A stretch of DNA of 64,000 bases, taken from positions 7,130,001 to 7,194,000 of the forward strand of contig NZ_CP107780.1 of the NCBI RefSeq assembly GCF_036345175.1, given 5' to 3'. Origin of the DNA: Streptomyces sp. NBC_00576. Its GTDB lineage: Bacteria; Actinomycetota; Actinomycetes; Streptomycetales; Streptomycetaceae. The translations under genes and the position numbers were made by a program. This document shows positions 8,931 to 17,685 of the stretch, in pieces (position 1 is the stretch's first letter; every line of letters begins with the position of its first letter). The notes below the pieces were generated by a model. The model was not told the origin of the DNA and did no database searches. It worked only from the letters and a program-made list of their open reading frames with translations.

Positions 8931-9950
8931 TTAGCTACTGGCGCGCAGCCGGCGCGAGATGACGTAGTTGATGATGCCGATGACGATCAGCATCAGGAAC
9001 ATCGTCCAGGCGATCGCCGAGGCGCGGCCCAGGTGCTGGGCGACCCAGCCCTGCTCGTACAGGTACAGGCCGAGCGTCTGGAACTGGTGCTCCGCGCCGC
9101 CCGAGGTGCCCTTGTTGGCGTCGAACAGCAGGGGCTCACCGAAGACCTGGCTCGCCCCGATGGTGGAGACCACGACGGTGAACAGGATCGTCGGGCGCAG
9201 GGCCGGCAGCGTCACATGGATGAACTGCTTCCAGCGGCTGGCCCCGTCCAGGGCCGCCGACTCGTACAGGTCATGCGGGATGGCCTGCATCGCGGCGAGG
9301 TAGATCAGCGCGTTGTAGCCGGTCCAGCGCCAGACGATGATCGACGAGACGGCGATCTGTGAGGGCCACTTGTCGTTCTGCCAGTCGACCGGGCTGATGC
9401 CGACGGTGTCGAGCGCCCAGTTGATCATGCCGTAGTCGCGGCCGAAGAGCAGGACGAACACCAGCGAGGCGGCGGCGATCGAGGTCGCGTACGGCGCGAG
9501 CATCGCGACCCGGAAGAAGGTCGAGGCCCGCAGCTTGTAGTTGAGCAGGTGGGCGATGCCCATGGCCATCATCAGCTGCGGAACGGTGGAGATGATGCCG
9601 ATGGTCAGGGTGTTCTTCGCCGCGTTCCAGAAGAACTCGTCGTCGAAGATCCGGGTGTAGTTGCGCAGCCCGACCCAGTTCATGTCGGTCGGCGCTGTCA
9701 GCTCCACCTGGTGCAGCGAGGCCCAGCCCGTGTAGAGCAGCGGGAACATGCCGAAGGCGACGAACAACAGGAAGAACGGGGAGACGAAGGCGTACGGGCT
9801 CCAGCGAATGTCCCGCTGCCAGCGGCGGGACAGCCGGGCCCGCTTCTTCTCGGCCGCGGGGGAGACGTCCTCGGGCGAGCGGCCCGGGGCCGTGCCCCCC
9901 TCCTTCACGGGGGGCACGGCGGTGTCGTGACGGGTGGTCATACGGGTCAC
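8931..9950 (-). CDS. cebF: Cellobiose ABC transporter permease CebF
   Basis: 339 residues with a charged ~45-residue cytoplasmic N-terminus, six membrane helices and the EAA-loop equivalent YESAALDGASRWKQFIHVTL. MalF-type partner of CebG. The GTG start overlaps the cebE stop codon as GTGA, showing translational coupling; an in-frame ATG nine bases further in (9941) is an alternative. Confidence 0.93.
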   Translation of the reverse strand: MTRMTTRHDTAVPPVKEGGTAPGRSPEDVSPAAEKKRARLSRRWQRDIRWSPYAFVSPFFLLFVAFGMFPLLYTGWASLHQVELTAPTDMNWVGLRNYTRIFDDEFFWNAAKNTLTIGIISTVPQLMMAMGIAHLLNYKLRASTFFRVAMLAPYATSIAAASLVFVLLFGRDYGMINWALDTVGISPVDWQNDKWPSQIAVSSIIVWRWTGYNALIYLAAMQAIPHDLYESAALDGASRWKQFIHVTLPALRPTILFTVVVSTIGASQVFGEPLLFDANKGTSGGAEHQFQTLGLYLYEQGWVAQHLGRASAIAWTMFLMLIVIGIINYVISRRLRASS

Positions 9951-11275
9951 TTGTCCAGCTTGTTGTCGATGGTCTTGGTTGCCGCGTCCCAGGCTTCCTG
10001 CTCCGACTTGCCCTTCGTCACCAGGATGACGCCGTTGTCCGACAGACCCTCCTGGATGATCTGGTCCTTCGGGCCGATCACCTGGACCGGGGCGGACTTG
10101 GCGGCTTCGGCGAAGATCGTGCCGATCGGCTGGTCACCGGTCATCTCGTTCACCGCGCCGGTGACTTCGGGCATGGTGTACGCCGAGGGGGCGCTCGGGA
10201 AGCTGGCCTGCACCTTGAACAGCGTCGCCTGCTGCTTCGGCGCGGTCAGCCAGGCCACGAACTTCTGGGCCTCCGCCACGTTCTTGCCGCTCTTGGGCAC
10301 GGTCAGGAAGGTGCCGCCCCAGTTGCCGCCCTTGGGTGCGTTGGCGACGGCCCACTTGCCCTTCGACTCCGGCTTCGAGTTGTCCTTCAGCGTGCCGAGC
10401 ATCCACGGCGGGCAGGAGATCGTGGCGAACTTGCTGTTGGCGATCGTCGAGTTCCAGCCCGGCTGGAACTGCGTCTGCGACTGGACCAGCCCCTTCTCGG
10501 CGGCCTCCGCGGTCAGCTTGAACGCGGCCCTGACAGCTGGGTTCGACTTGTAGATGATCTCGCCGGAGGCGTCGTAGAACTTCTCCTTCTCACTGCCGAT
10601 GATCCCGTTGAGCAGACCGCCGGGGGAGTCCATGAAGAAGGTGCCCTTGGGTGCCTTCCTCTTGTACTGCTCGCCGACGGTGACGAGCTTGGCCCAGTCA
10701 CCGGCCCACAGTGCGCCGACCTTCGCGGGTTCCGTGGGCAGACCGGCCTGCTCGTAGAGGTCCTTGCGGTAGCAGATGGCCGTCGGGCCGACGTCGGTAC
10801 CGAGGCCGACCGTCTGGCCGTCCTTGGTCGTGGCCTGCGCCCACTTCCAGTCGAGCCACTTGCTCTTGTCCACTCCGGCGACCTTGGAGAAGTCCGTGAG
10901 CTTGTCGGCCTGGGTGCTCACGATCTCGGAGATGTTGGCGACCTCGACGGCCTGGATGTCCAGCAGGCCGCTGTTGGTGGTGAGGTGGTTCAGCAGCGGC
11001 GGGTAGTAGTTCGCGTTCTGCTGGATGACGTTGTCGGCGATCTTGATCTTGGGGTTGAGCTTCTCGTACTCGGCGTAGAGACCGGCTTCCTTGAAGCCCA
11101 TGGCGCCGAAGAGGCCAAGCGTGAGGGTGGTCTTGCCACCGCCACCGCCACCCTCCGACGGCGATTTGCTGTCGCCGCCGTCGTCGGCACAGCCGGCCAG
11201 CAGCCCGGCGCCCAGCGACGCTACGGCCGCGAGGACCACCGCCTGACGACGGGCGGTTCGGGTACGTGCTCGCAT
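9947..11275 (-). CDS. cebE: Cellobiose-binding lipoprotein CebE
   Basis: 442 residues. The signal peptide ends in the lipobox LLAGC with C29 as the lipidated cysteine, followed by an acidic and glycine-rich linker. The mature part is a family-1 extracellular solute-binding protein (MalE-like), rich in aromatic residues suited to stacking on oligosaccharides. AGGAGG lies seven bases before ATG. First gene of cebEFG; it would deliver cellobiose or cellotriose to CebFG. The identification rests on operon order and the CebR operator 128 bp upstream. Confidence 0.93.
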   Translation of the reverse strand: MRARTRTARRQAVVLAAVASLGAGLLAGCADDGGDSKSPSEGGGGGGKTTLTLGLFGAMGFKEAGLYAEYEKLNPKIKIADNVIQQNANYYPPLLNHLTTNSGLLDIQAVEVANISEIVSTQADKLTDFSKVAGVDKSKWLDWKWAQATTKDGQTVGLGTDVGPTAICYRKDLYEQAGLPTEPAKVGALWAGDWAKLVTVGEQYKRKAPKGTFFMDSPGGLLNGIIGSEKEKFYDASGEIIYKSNPAVRAAFKLTAEAAEKGLVQSQTQFQPGWNSTIANSKFATISCPPWMLGTLKDNSKPESKGKWAVANAPKGGNWGGTFLTVPKSGKNVAEAQKFVAWLTAPKQQATLFKVQASFPSAPSAYTMPEVTGAVNEMTGDQPIGTIFAEAAKSAPVQVIGPKDQIIQEGLSDNGVILVTKGKSEQEAWDAATKTIDNKLDK

Positions 11276-11658
11276 TGCGTCCTCCTGTTGCCCTGACGTG
11301 CCGACCCCCCGGCCAACTGCGTTGTTGGGCCCGTTAGTTCGTCTTGATTCAGTGCTGCGGCTCGGGCGGGGAACGTGCGGGATGTGTATGTGTCAGGTAC
11401 CGTGGGAGCGCTCCCATCGGTGATGTGTTGAAGGTTCGTCGGTCCGGGCGGGGGTGTCAAGGGCGATGACGGGAGGAGGTGCGTTCAGTTATCTGCCCGT
11501 TAGCTAACTCGGCGGGTCGGTACGAACGGGACGCGGACCGATGAAGATCGGCCAGCGCGGGGAGTCGGGCCGGGGCGGCGCCGGTGGTGGCAGGCGACCC
11601 CGGAGGGGACTGTTAGATTCCAGGCCAGGGTGATGACAGCGGAAGGGCGGAGCCCCAG
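11276..11658. promoter_or_regulatory. Divergent cebE/cebR control region
   Basis: 383 bases without a gene. It holds the perfect CebR operator at 11403-11416 and a 10-bp palindrome GTTAGCTAAC at 11499-11508. No further clear -35/-10 pair could be assigned. Confidence 0.7.
11403..11416. promoter_or_regulatory. Perfect CebR-type operator upstream of cebE
   Basis: TGGGAGCGCTCCCA is a perfect 14-bp palindrome identical to the consensus known for CebR-type LacI repressors. It is 128 bp before cebE and about 240 bp before cebR, so autoregulation is possible but not shown. Confidence 0.92.
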
Positions 11659-12714
11659 ATGGCAAGCCACGGAGCGCGGGGCCGCAGCGGTGGCCGGCCG
11701 ACCTTGGAAGAGGTCGCCGCGCGCGCCGGAGTGGGCCGCGGCACGGTCTCCCGGGTGATCAACGGTTCACCGAGGGTCAGCGACGCGACCCGCGCGGCGG
11801 TCGAGGCGGCGGTCGCCGAACTCGGTTACGTCCCGAACACCGCGGCCCGTGCCCTCGCGGCGAACCGCACGGACGCGATCGCGCTCGTCGTCCCCGAGCC
11901 GGAGACCCGCTTCTTCGCGGAACCGTACTTCTCGGACATGCTGCGCGGTGTGGGGGCCGCGATCTCGGACACGGAGATGCAGCTCCTGCTGATCTTCGCG
12001 GGCAGCGACAGGGAGCGCGAACGCCTCGCCCAGTACCTGGCCGCCCACCGGGTCGACGGCGTCCTGCTGGTCTCGACCCACGCGGACGACCCGCTCCCCG
12101 ACCTGCTGGCCCAGCTGGAGATCCCGGCGGTGATCAGCGGCCCGAGGTCGGCTGCGGAAACCCTCACCTCGGTGGACTCCGACAACTACGGAGGCGGCCG
12201 GCAGGCAGCCGAACACCTCCTGTCCCGGGGCCGCCGCAAGGTTGCCCACATCACGGGCCGCCTGGACGTGTACGGCGCCCAGCGCCGCGTCGACGGCTAC
12301 CGCGACGCCCTGGAGGCGGCGGGCCACGAGGTGGACGAGGACCTGATCGAACCGGGCGACTTCACGGAGGAGGGCGGCCGTCGGGCGATGACCCGCCTGC
12401 TCGCCCGCTGCCCTGATCTGGACGCGGTCTTCGCGGGCTCGGACGTGACAGCGGCGGGCGCCCGCCAGGTCCTGCGCGAACTGGGCCGCCGCATACCCGA
12501 CGACGTGGCCCTCGTCGGCTACGACGACTCGGCTATCGCCCGCCACATGGACCCGCCCCTGACGAGCGTCCGCCAGCCGATAGTGGAAATGGGCCGGGCG
12601 ATGATCGACCTCCTCCTGGAGGAGGTCGCGGACCGCCGTCCGACGGCATCCCGGGTATTGGAACGACGCCGGGTGGTGCTTCCTACGGAGCTGATGACCC
12701 GTACGTCGTCCTGA
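11659..12714 (+). CDS. cebR: LacI-family cellobiose-responsive repressor CebR
   Basis: 351 residues, the usual LacI length. The helix-turn-helix is at about 14-35 (LEEVAARAGVGRGTVSRVIN). The hinge has the central LGYVPNTAARALAANRT motif, and the rest is a periplasmic-binding-protein-like effector domain with VDGVLLVS and VALVGYDDS. Divergent from cebEFG-bglC. It is expected to release the two TGGGAGCGCTCCCA-like sites when it binds cello-oligosaccharides; in S. scabies and S. griseus this controls development and virulence as well as uptake. Confidence 0.93.
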   Translation: MASHGARGRSGGRPTLEEVAARAGVGRGTVSRVINGSPRVSDATRAAVEAAVAELGYVPNTAARALAANRTDAIALVVPEPETRFFAEPYFSDMLRGVGAAISDTEMQLLLIFAGSDRERERLAQYLAAHRVDGVLLVSTHADDPLPDLLAQLEIPAVISGPRSAAETLTSVDSDNYGGGRQAAEHLLSRGRRKVAHITGRLDVYGAQRRVDGYRDALEAAGHEVDEDLIEPGDFTEEGGRRAMTRLLARCPDLDAVFAGSDVTAAGARQVLRELGRRIPDDVALVGYDDSAIARHMDPPLTSVRQPIVEMGRAMIDLLLEEVADRRPTASRVLERRRVVLPTELMTRTSS

Positions 12715-12843
12715 CGGCGGGGGCGGGGGCCGCTGTGGCCGGGGGTGCGGCACCGGCCCACCCCTGGTCCTGGTGCGGCGCGGATTGAGCCAGGTCACGG
12801 ACGGATCCGGGGAGCCGATGTCCCCAAGGGGCGGGATACGACT

Positions 12844-12876
12844 AAGGGCTGACCCGCTTTCACGGGTCAGCCCTTG
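12844..12876. terminator. Bidirectional terminator between cebR and tRNA-His
   Basis: AAGGGCTGACCCG and CGGGTCAGCCCTT form a perfect 13-bp stem with a 6-nt loop. It lies just 3' of the tRNA-His transcript and also 130 bp after cebR. Confidence 0.8.
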
Positions 12877-12885
12877 ATCATTCAG

Positions 12886-12959
12886 GGTGAGTGACGGGAC
12901 TTGAACCCGCGGCATCCTGGACCACAACCAGGTGCTCTACCAGCTGAGCTACACCCACC
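12886..12959 (-). tRNA. tRNA-His (anticodon GTG)
   Basis: The minus strand folds into a full cloverleaf: acceptor GTGGGTG/CACTCAC, anticodon stem-loop CCTGG-TTGTGGT-CCAGG with anticodon GTG, and a T arm GCGGG-TTCAAGT-CCCGT. The extra 5' G (12959) opposite C73 is the G-1 identity element of histidine tRNAs. CCA is not encoded. Confidence 0.95.
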
Positions 12960-13101
12960 ATGACCGGCTTGGGAAGTCCGAGTGGTCTTCCTGACCGGCC
13001 GAGAAAAAGTGTACAGGGTCAGAAGGGGTGCTCGCGCCCGGCTTTCTCGGGGCTGTCGCGAGGCCGGAGACAATGGCTGTCGTTCGGGCTGTCGTACGGG
13101 G

Positions 13102-13707
13102 CTACGGCGCCGCAGGCAGGACGTGCTTCGCCGCGATTGTGCGGGCCGTGTCCGAGTCCGGGCCGGGCTGCGGTACGAAGATCGCCTCGCGGTAGTACCG
13201 CAGCTCGGCGATCGACTCACGGATGTCGGCGAGGGCACGGTGGTTGCCGTTCTTGTCCGGGCTGTTGAAGTACGCCCGCGGGAACCAGCGCCGGGCCAGC
13301 TCCTTCACCGAACTGACGTCCACGATCCGGTAGTGGAGGTACGCCTCCAGGGTGCTCATGTCCCGGAGCAGGAAGCCGCGGTCCGTACCGACCGTGTTGC
13401 CGCACAGCGGGGCCTTGCCCGGTTCTTTGACGTGCTCGCGCACATACGCCAGGACCTGCGCCTCGGCGTCGGCCAGTGTCGTACCGCCGGCCAGTTCGTC
13501 GAGGAGTCCGGACGAGGTGTGCATCTGCCGCACCACCTCCGGCATCGTCTCCAGCGCCGAGTCGGGCGGACGGATGACGATGTCCACCCCCTCGCCGAGT
13601 ACGTTCAGCTCGGAGTCGGTGACCAGTGCGGCCACCTCGATGAGCGCGTCGTCGGACAACGAGAGACCGGTCATCTCGCAGTCGATCCACACCATGCGAT
13701 CGTTCAT
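13102..13707 (-). CDS. orn: Oligoribonuclease
   Basis: 201 residues. The DEDDh exonuclease motif I is V-W-I-D9-C-E11-M-T-G; later NHRALADI supplies the catalytic histidine and aspartate. Orn degrades 2-5-nt RNAs and, in other bacteria, pGpG from c-di-GMP turnover. The start at 13707 (MNDRMVW) has GGTGAG upstream and gives the canonical N-terminus; the longer in-frame ORF is rejected. It lies directly after adpA in the same orientation, the arrangement remembered from other Streptomyces, where loss of orn affects growth and sporulation. Confidence 0.95.
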   Translation of the reverse strand: MNDRMVWIDCEMTGLSLSDDALIEVAALVTDSELNVLGEGVDIVIRPPDSALETMPEVVRQMHTSSGLLDELAGGTTLADAEAQVLAYVREHVKEPGKAPLCGNTVGTDRGFLLRDMSTLEAYLHYRIVDVSSVKELARRWFPRAYFNSPDKNGNHRALADIRESIAELRYYREAIFVPQPGPDSDTARTIAAKHVLPAAP

Positions 13708-13803
13708 GCGTCTCACCTTACGGGGAGTGGGCGCGCGGCGGACCAGCGGTGCGGTGGGGTTGTGCGGGGGGTTGGGCACCCGGTGTTGGTGTGGGCCTCG
13801 GCC

Positions 13804-13870
13804 GGGGGCTCTGCCCCCAGACCCCCGGTCGCGCTGAACGCGCTCGTCCTCAAACGCCGGACGGGCTGGA
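13804..13870. repeat. Dispersed Streptomyces intergenic repeat
   Basis: The segment contains GGGGGCTCTGCCCCCAGACC followed by CTCGTCCTCAAACGCCGGAC and GGGCTGGA, a motif I know as scattered through Streptomyces intergenic regions. It is followed by two copies of GGTGCCGTCCGGGCTGG. Confidence 0.6.
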
Positions 13871-13913
13871 GGGTGCCGTCCGGGCTGGGTGGTGCCGTCC
13901 GGGCTGGAAATGT

Positions 13914-13948
13914 TGGACGGGCTGGGTGACGTACCCCCAGCCCGTCCA
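13914..13948 (-). terminator. adpA terminator hairpin
   Basis: TGGACGGGCTGGG (13914-13926) pairs with CCCAGCCCGTCCA (13936-13948) over a 9-nt loop, immediately 3' of the adpA stop codon. Confidence 0.75.
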
Positions 13949-13952
13949 GCAT

Positions 13953-15236
13953 TTACGTGCCGCTTCGCTGACTCGGCAGGCTCGCGCGGTTTCCGACGTA
14001 CGGATCCCGTGCGTGCTCCGCCGACAGGCCGACCGTGCTCGCAGTCCGGCGGGCCTGGATCGGGACCGGGCTCTCCGGGTGCAGGGCGCGGTCGTGGCCG
14101 CCCTGGCCGTGACCCGGGCCGTGCCCGTGTCCCTGGCCCGCCGTGGTCGGCGTACCCATGCCGGGGCCTCCCTGCGCCCCGCTCACCGCTCCGTCCGGCT
14201 CGGACAAGCGCTCACTCTGCGGCCTGCGTGCCCGGTACGCCGCGCGGTACGCGGCCGGGGACGAGCCCAGCTGGCGGCGGAAGTGGCCGCGCAGCGCCAC
14301 CGGGGAACGGAAGCCGCAGCGGCCCGCGACCTCGTCCACCGAGTAGTCCGACGTCTCCAGGAGACGCTGGGCCTGGAGGACGCGTTGCGTGATCAGCCAC
14401 TGCAGCGGCGCGCTTCCCGTGAGTGAGCGGAAGCGGCGGTCGAACGTACGACGGGACATGTACGCGCGTGCCGCCAGTGTCTCCACGTCGAACTGCTCGT
14501 GGAGGTGCTCCAGCGCCCAGGCGACGACCTCGGCGAGCGGGTCGGCGCCGATCTCCTCTGGTAAAGACCGATCGAGGTAGCGCTCCTGGCCGCCCGATCG
14601 GCGCGGCGGGACCACCAGTCGGCGGGCCAGCGCACCGGCCGCCTCGTTGCCGTGGTCCGTCCGCACGATGTGCAGGCAAAGGTCGATGCCTGCTGCTGTG
14701 CCGGCGCTCGTCAGTACGTCGCCGTCGTCCACGAAGAGTTCGCGTGGATCGACGTGCACGGACGGATAGCGCTTGGCCAGCGTCGGTGCGTACATCCAGT
14801 GCGTGGTCGCCGGGCGGCCGTCCAGCAGGCCCGCCGCCGCGAGGACGAACGCGCCTGTGCACAGACCTACGATCCGCGCGCCCTCCTCGTGGGCCCGGCG
14901 CAGTGCGTCGAGCGCCTCCTCCGGTGGCGGCGCGGTGATCGAACGCCAGGCCGGCACGACGACCGTGCCTGCCCGCGCGATCGCTTCCAGGCCGTTCGGT
15001 GCTGTCAGTTCCAGCCCGCCGGTGGTCCGCAGCGGGCCATCTTCTCCGGCGCATACCAATAGTCGGTAGCGCGGCACTCCGGCGTCCTGGCGGTCAATCC
15101 CGAACACCGAAAGTGGTATGGAACTCTCGAAGATGGGGCCGCCGCTGAACAGCAGCACCGCGACGATCTCCTTGCGGCGTCGCCCGGAAAGTTTCCGGGC
15201 CGCGGCTTCCGGCGCGGCAGTGGAGTCGTGGCTCAT
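13953..15236 (-). CDS. adpA: AraC-family master developmental regulator AdpA (BldH)
   Basis: 427 residues. Residues about 25-190 form a DJ-1/PfpI-like dimerisation domain (IVAVLLFSGGPIFESSIPLSVF at its start; VGLCTGAFVLAAAGLLDG). Residues about 240-335 form the AraC double helix-turn-helix (YMSRRTFDRRFRSLTG and VDEVAGRCGFRSPVALRGHF). The C-terminal ~80 residues are Gly/His-rich and low complexity. Leucine 225 in the inter-domain linker (RSLPEEIG) is encoded by TTA, the rare codon read by bldA tRNA, at 14562-14564. It is transcribed towards orn and ends in its own hairpin. It controls morphological differentiation and secondary metabolism in Streptomyces. Confidence 0.97.
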   Translation of the reverse strand: MSHDSTAAPEAAARKLSGRRRKEIVAVLLFSGGPIFESSIPLSVFGIDRQDAGVPRYRLLVCAGEDGPLRTTGGLELTAPNGLEAIARAGTVVVPAWRSITAPPPEEALDALRRAHEEGARIVGLCTGAFVLAAAGLLDGRPATTHWMYAPTLAKRYPSVHVDPRELFVDDGDVLTSAGTAAGIDLCLHIVRTDHGNEAAGALARRLVVPPRRSGGQERYLDRSLPEEIGADPLAEVVAWALEHLHEQFDVETLAARAYMSRRTFDRRFRSLTGSAPLQWLITQRVLQAQRLLETSDYSVDEVAGRCGFRSPVALRGHFRRQLGSSPAAYRAAYRARRPQSERLSEPDGAVSGAQGGPGMGTPTTAGQGHGHGPGHGQGGHDRALHPESPVPIQARRTASTVGLSAEHARDPYVGNRASLPSQRSGT

Positions 15237-15614
15237 ACTGCTAAGCCCCCCTCGGTGGTCGCGGCTCCTCGGTTGTGTCGCTCCTGCACGTTTCCCCTCG
15301 GTCCTGCACGAGTCCCCCGCCGTAGACAGTCAAGATCGAATCTACTGTGTCCCATGATGCCGAGGTGACCAGGTTCGTCACTCGACAGATTGTCGACTTG
15401 GCAACTTGGCGTAAAGCATTCGATCACGAAGCGTTGCACTAGTGGGCCGCGTAGGGAAGTGCGCCTCGTCCTAGTGGCCAATCCGCGTAGGGTGCGCGGA
15501 CCCGTCTGGACCCTTTCAGTGCAGGTGGAACGGGGGTTTGGGGGTTGTTCGGCCAAGGGGTGTGCGGTGTCCGGAAGTTGGCTGAAAAGCATCGGGCGCG
15601 TGCGCGAAAACAGG
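15237..15614. promoter_or_regulatory. Long adpA upstream region
   Basis: 378 bases without a convincing gene between the small membrane protein gene and adpA. Apparent ORFs here are short and lack ribosome sites. adpA genes typically have long, heavily regulated promoters with AdpA autoregulation, which fits, but I could not assign a consensus AdpA or gamma-butyrolactone-receptor site with confidence. Confidence 0.5.
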
Positions 15615-15911
15615 TCAATCGACCGGTGTAGTTCCGCCGGAATGCCGGCCGCCCCGGTGGGCACCCGGACCGGTCCTGCCGTGCCGCGCCCGGGGCGGGG
15701 TGCTCTCTTCGGCCAGCAGTCGGGCCGCGCCGCGCTCGGACTGCCGCAGGAGCACCCGGCACACCCCCGTCACAGCCGCCAGCCCCAGTGCCGTACCGGC
15801 GGCGCCACCGAGCGACGTGCCGTAGAGGACGAGCACCACGGGGACCAGGACGCAGCTGAAGGCCGCCCAGCGGATGAGGTCGCTCGCGGACTCCTGGGTC
15901 GGTGAGGTCAT
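15615..15911 (-). CDS. Small integral membrane protein
   Basis: 98 residues. Two hydrophobic segments (about 13-31 and 34-51) are followed by a basic, Gly/His/Arg-rich C-terminal tail ending in HRGGRHSGGTTPVD. The start is supported by GGGAG six bases before ATG. I recall near-identical proteins upstream of adpA in other Streptomyces, but no function is known. Divergent from the universal stress protein gene. Confidence 0.8.
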   Translation of the reverse strand: MTSPTQESASDLIRWAAFSCVLVPVVLVLYGTSLGGAAGTALGLAAVTGVCRVLLRQSERGAARLLAEESTPPRARHGRTGPGAHRGGRHSGGTTPVD

Positions 15912-16258
15912 GGCTGCTCCCTGTGACGATGGGTCACGGGGTTCAACGCTTGTTCGAGCGGTCGGTCACTGGCCGCCGTGTCCGGAAGATGTGCGTGAGC
16001 ATGATCGACCTGGGTGGGATGTACGCGAACCCTGTGCAAACAGCCTGTACGTGGCAGCAACCATTGCGTTACGGGCGCACCCTCGGGCATGCTCCCTGGA
16101 ACCCGTCCGGAGCAGGTGCGGGTTATGGGCTACGGAGGCGTGCGGCCGTACCCTTGGGGGTATGGGGTTGGGAAGATGATTCCCGGACACAGCTCCGCCG
16201 CACTCTGTCGTCCCACATCACGTCGTCCCACCACGAGGATCAAAACGCCGAGAATCCC
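15912..16258. other. Divergent upstream region without a supported gene
   Basis: 347 bases between the small membrane protein gene and the universal stress protein gene. The plus frame is open but lacks coding character and ribosome sites, so I see only promoter-type sequence here. Confidence 0.45.
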
Positions 16259-16786
16259 ATGGCCGGTCACGAATTCCTGGAACCCGCGGACCGCAAGCGC
16301 CCCGTCGCCGATCACACGGCGGCCGAGCCCTTGGCGGCGGAAGAATCACGTCAGTCCTGCGACCCCGCGTTCAAGCACGGTGTCGTCGTCGGTTTCGACG
16401 GCTCGACGTCGAGTGAGCGCGCCCTCGCGTACGCCATCGGCATGGCCCACCGCTCCGGTTCGGGCCTGATCATCGTGCATGTCGCCAACCGGCTGCCCAC
16501 CACGGTGTGGGCCGGCTGCGAGCCACCTGTCTTCGTCGACGTGCCGGACCACAGAACTGAGGTCCTCGGGCTCGAACTCGCGTGCGCGGACTATCTGGCC
16601 GAGGTGCCCTGGATCCTTGTCGAGCGCGGCGGCGACATCTGCCACGAACTCGAAGAGGTGGGGCGGGAGTACGAGGCGGACGCGATCGTCGTCGGCTCGA
16701 CCCACGGCATCGTCGGGCGCATCTTCGGGTCGGTGGCCGGGCGGCTCGCGAAGCGTGCTCAGCGGCCGGTCGTGGTCATTCCGTAA
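16259..16786 (+). CDS. Universal stress protein (UspA family)
   Basis: 175 residues. After a ~40-residue nonconserved N-terminus, the USP fold starts at GVVVGFDGSTSSERALAYAI, continues with GLIIVHVANR, and ends with the nucleotide-binding type motif VVGSTHGIVGRIFGSVAGRL before RPVVVIP. This suggests an ATP-binding USP, although a single domain with an extended N-terminus is slightly unusual. The ATG at 16259 is the first that fits the fold closely; its ribosome site is weak and the frame remains open upstream, so the start is uncertain. Confidence 0.85.
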   Translation: MAGHEFLEPADRKRPVADHTAAEPLAAEESRQSCDPAFKHGVVVGFDGSTSSERALAYAIGMAHRSGSGLIIVHVANRLPTTVWAGCEPPVFVDVPDHRTEVLGLELACADYLAEVPWILVERGGDICHELEEVGREYEADAIVVGSTHGIVGRIFGSVAGRLAKRAQRPVVVIP

Positions 16787-16956
16787 CTCCCCCTCCTCCT
16801 GCGCGAGATGAGTGGCGGGCGCGGCCCGAACTCCCTTGTGGGCGCCTTCTTGCGCTGAGTGAACCTACTTGTGCGTAGAGGTGTTTGTGCGCTTGTGAAG
16901 GGCATATACCGGTCACTGAACAAGCTGTAGGGGTACATGCACGAAGGGAGCCCGCC

Positions 16957-17526
16957 GTGGACAATGACGTCTCCGCGGGAAGCACCACCACGATCCTCGG
17001 CCAACTCGCGCTCGGACTCACCCTGTTGGCCTTCGGCCTCGGGCACACCGAAGTGATCGACGGCGTGACGGCCGCGGACGCGGTCTCACTCGCCACCTAC
17101 GTCGGCGGCCTCGCCCTCTTCATCGCCGGGCTGCTCGCCTTCCGCGACCGTGACACGTTCACCGGTACGGCGTTCGCCGCGCTCGGGGCGTTCTGGTTCA
17201 CCTGGGGTGTCGGCGCCGACGCCCAGGTCTCCGACAATGCGGCGGGGTTGTTCCTGCTGCTGTTCGCGCTCGTCGCGCTCAGTCTGACGCTGGGTGCGGC
17301 CGCGTCGGCTCCGCTCACGCGGGGCGCGTACGGGCTGCTGTTCGTGGCGATGTTGCTGCTCGCCATCGCGCGGTTCGGCTCAAGTGACGGTTTGGCCAAG
17401 GTCGGTGGGTGGTTCGCTGCGGCAGGTGGGCTCGTGGCCTGGTACGCGGCGACCGCGGCGCTGGCTCACTGGCCGACGGTTCTTCCGCGACGTGCTGCCG
17501 GCCGGGGCGTGACGGCCACCGGTTAG
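16957..17526 (+). CDS. GPR1/FUN34/YaaH (SatP-like) acetate/succinate transporter
   Basis: 189 residues with six hydrophobic helices. The GTG start at 16957 has GAAGGGAG six bases upstream. The helix pattern and sequences such as LGAFWFTWGVGADAQ and the final WYAATAALAHW resemble bacterial SatP/YaaH proton symporters for acetate and succinate. The classical N-terminal NPAPLG signature is not seen (the protein begins STTTILGQLALGLTLLAFGL), so it is a divergent member. Monocistronic, followed by a strong hairpin. Confidence 0.75.
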   Translation: MDNDVSAGSTTTILGQLALGLTLLAFGLGHTEVIDGVTAADAVSLATYVGGLALFIAGLLAFRDRDTFTGTAFAALGAFWFTWGVGADAQVSDNAAGLFLLLFALVALSLTLGAAASAPLTRGAYGLLFVAMLLLAIARFGSSDGLAKVGGWFAAAGGLVAWYAATAALAHWPTVLPRRAAGRGVTATG

Positions 17527-17566
17527 CTGCGCAGGCCGGGGGTTGGGCGGCCCCCGGCGAATATGG

Positions 17567-17603
17567 CGATCCCCCCGTGTCTGGTGGCAGCACGGGGGGA
17601 TCG
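17567..17603. terminator. Bidirectional terminator between transporter gene and glmS
   Basis: CGATCCCCCCGTG (17567-17579) pairs perfectly with CACGGGGGGATCG (17591-17603). Confidence 0.8.
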
Positions 17604-17641
17604 CTCTGTTCGTTGGCCTCTGCGGGTGCGTGGGGGTTGCT

Positions 17642-17675
17642 CGCGCAGTTCCCCGCGCCCCAAAGGGGCGCGCCC
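17642..17675. repeat. Dispersed hairpin repeat
   Basis: CGCGCAGTTCCCCGCGCCCC followed by AAAGGGGCGCG, a short inverted repeat that recurs in Streptomyces intergenic regions and is related to the GC-rich element at 2735-2948. Confidence 0.55.
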
Positions 17676-17685
17676 TTGTGGGCGC

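Noticed and set aside
15237..15614. AdpA autoregulatory sites (TGGCSNGWWY) upstream of adpA
   Set aside because: Near matches such as TGGCGTAAAG break the consensus at fixed positions, so none is claimed.
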